From Gramella jeungdoensis (lineage in GTDB: Bacteria; Bacteroidota; Bacteroidia; Flavobacteriales; Flavobacteriaceae): a stretch of DNA of 64,000 nucleotides. A program made the position numbers and the translations under genes. How positions within the stretch are numbered: position 1 is the first letter of the stretch; each line of letters begins with the position of its first letter. Location of the stretch: positions 558,001 to 622,000 of the forward strand of contig NZ_JAMSCK010000001.1 in the NCBI RefSeq assembly GCF_023805255.1, written 5' to 3'. Shown here piece by piece: positions 63,602-64,000 of the stretch. Below the pieces are notes generated by a model. It saw only the letters and a list, made by a program, of their open reading frames with translations. It made no database searches and was not told where the DNA came from.

Positions 63602-63619
63602 CACGAAATCGTTTTCGTG
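63602..63619. promoter_or_regulatory. CG-centred operator candidate for the LacI-type regulator
   Basis: CACGAAATCGTTTTCGTG is a palindrome of 18 bp with one mismatched pair (T at position 8 and T at 11). A central CG is typical of LacI-family operators. It lies 107 bases before susC and 98 bases before the regulator start. Confidence 0.6.
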
Positions 63620-63716
63620 TTGAAAACTTTCTGAAATTATGAGCTTGACAAATTAAATATGGTAACTTTATGGAGTTAAAAATTGTACCTTCTTTATTTA
63701 AGAATTTGAAAATTAT

Positions 63717-64000
63717 ATGAGACCCAAAATCACCCTGAAACAAATTGCCAAAGAATTAGATGTCTCAATTTCGACAGTTTCAAAAGCCTTGCGGGATAGC
63801 CCCGAAATTGGTGAAGACACCAAGGAGAAGATCAAGGCTTTCGCTAAATTCTATAATTACAAGCCTAACAATATTGCTTTAAGCCTTAAAAACAGGAAAA
63901 CCAAGACCATCGGTATCATTATTCCTGAGATTGTGCACCATTTCTTTACTACTGTCATAAGTGGAGTGGAAAAAGTTGCGAACGAGCTTGGCTATAACGT
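63717..64000 (+). CDS. LacI-family regulator, N-terminal part (cut by window edge)
   Basis: 94 codons are visible. The helix-turn-helix is TLKQIAKELDVSISTVSKAL and the hinge is YKPNNIALSLKN; the effector domain begins TIGIIIPEIVHHFFTTVISG. It closely resembles the galactose-operon LacI at 24359. Divergent from the susCDE-amylase operon, it is the probable maltose/starch regulator of that locus, and further alpha-glucan genes may follow outside the window. Confidence 0.9.
   Translation, partial: MRPKITLKQIAKELDVSISTVSKALRDSPEIGEDTKEKIKAFAKFYNYKPNNIALSLKNRKTKTIGIIIPEIVHHFFTTVISGVEKVANELGYN

Noticed and set aside
1-64000. tRNA or rRNA genes, CRISPR arrays, insertion sequences, prophage or defence islands
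   Set aside because: Looked for on both strands; no cloverleaf, regular spaced repeats, transposase or phage-like proteins were seen.

Overview
The window looks like chromosome from a marine-type Bacteroidota bacterium of the family Flavobacteriaceae, resembling Gramella/Christiangramia or Salegentibacter. This rests on two SusC/SusD pairs, a hybrid two-component system (HTCS), many lipoproteins with a Cys in the first 30 residues, TAnnTTTG-type promoter elements, low GC and many TTG/GTG starts. The genus is an inference. I saw no tRNA, rRNA, CRISPR array, insertion sequence or prophage.

Positions 1-17632 are mostly housekeeping. On the minus strand are lptG (cut by the edge), lolA, ftsK, diacylglycerol kinase with thiol peroxidase, a peroxiredoxin/thioredoxin/small-protein redox operon, an NhaC antiporter and a PLP trans-sulfuration enzyme. 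The last is divergent from an Lrp regulator, with a clear palindrome between them. Then come lpd (plus), a TPR lipoprotein and an aldose epimerase (minus), and an FMN reductase, pabB and tilS (plus).

Positions 17743-32246 hold two exported hydrolases, then galactose use: a mutarotase, a sodium/sugar symporter, a minus-strand galK-galT-lacI operon, a GH43 lipoprotein, a sulfatase and a secreted mutarotase. No galE is present here.

Positions 32256-53250 are a polysaccharide utilisation locus (PUL). An HTCS sensor/regulator is divergent from a plus-strand series: sulfatase, GH2, an unclassified clan GH-A-like lipoprotein, SusC, SusD, a second unclassified GH-A-like protein homologous to the first, a surface glycan-binding-protein candidate, a Tat-exported TIM-barrel isomerase and an 862-residue GH5-like enzyme. 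With the Leloir genes next door, the likely substrate is a sulfated, galactose-containing glycan. The two related GH-A-like proteins flanking susCD are the best candidates for undescribed enzyme activity.

Positions 53358-64000 carry a class II (cobalamin-dependent) ribonucleotide reductase, then a minus-strand alpha-glucan PUL (SusC, SusD, SusE, GH13 alpha-amylase). Divergent from it is a LacI-type regulator cut by the right edge. A near-perfect CG-centred palindrome lies between susC and the regulator.
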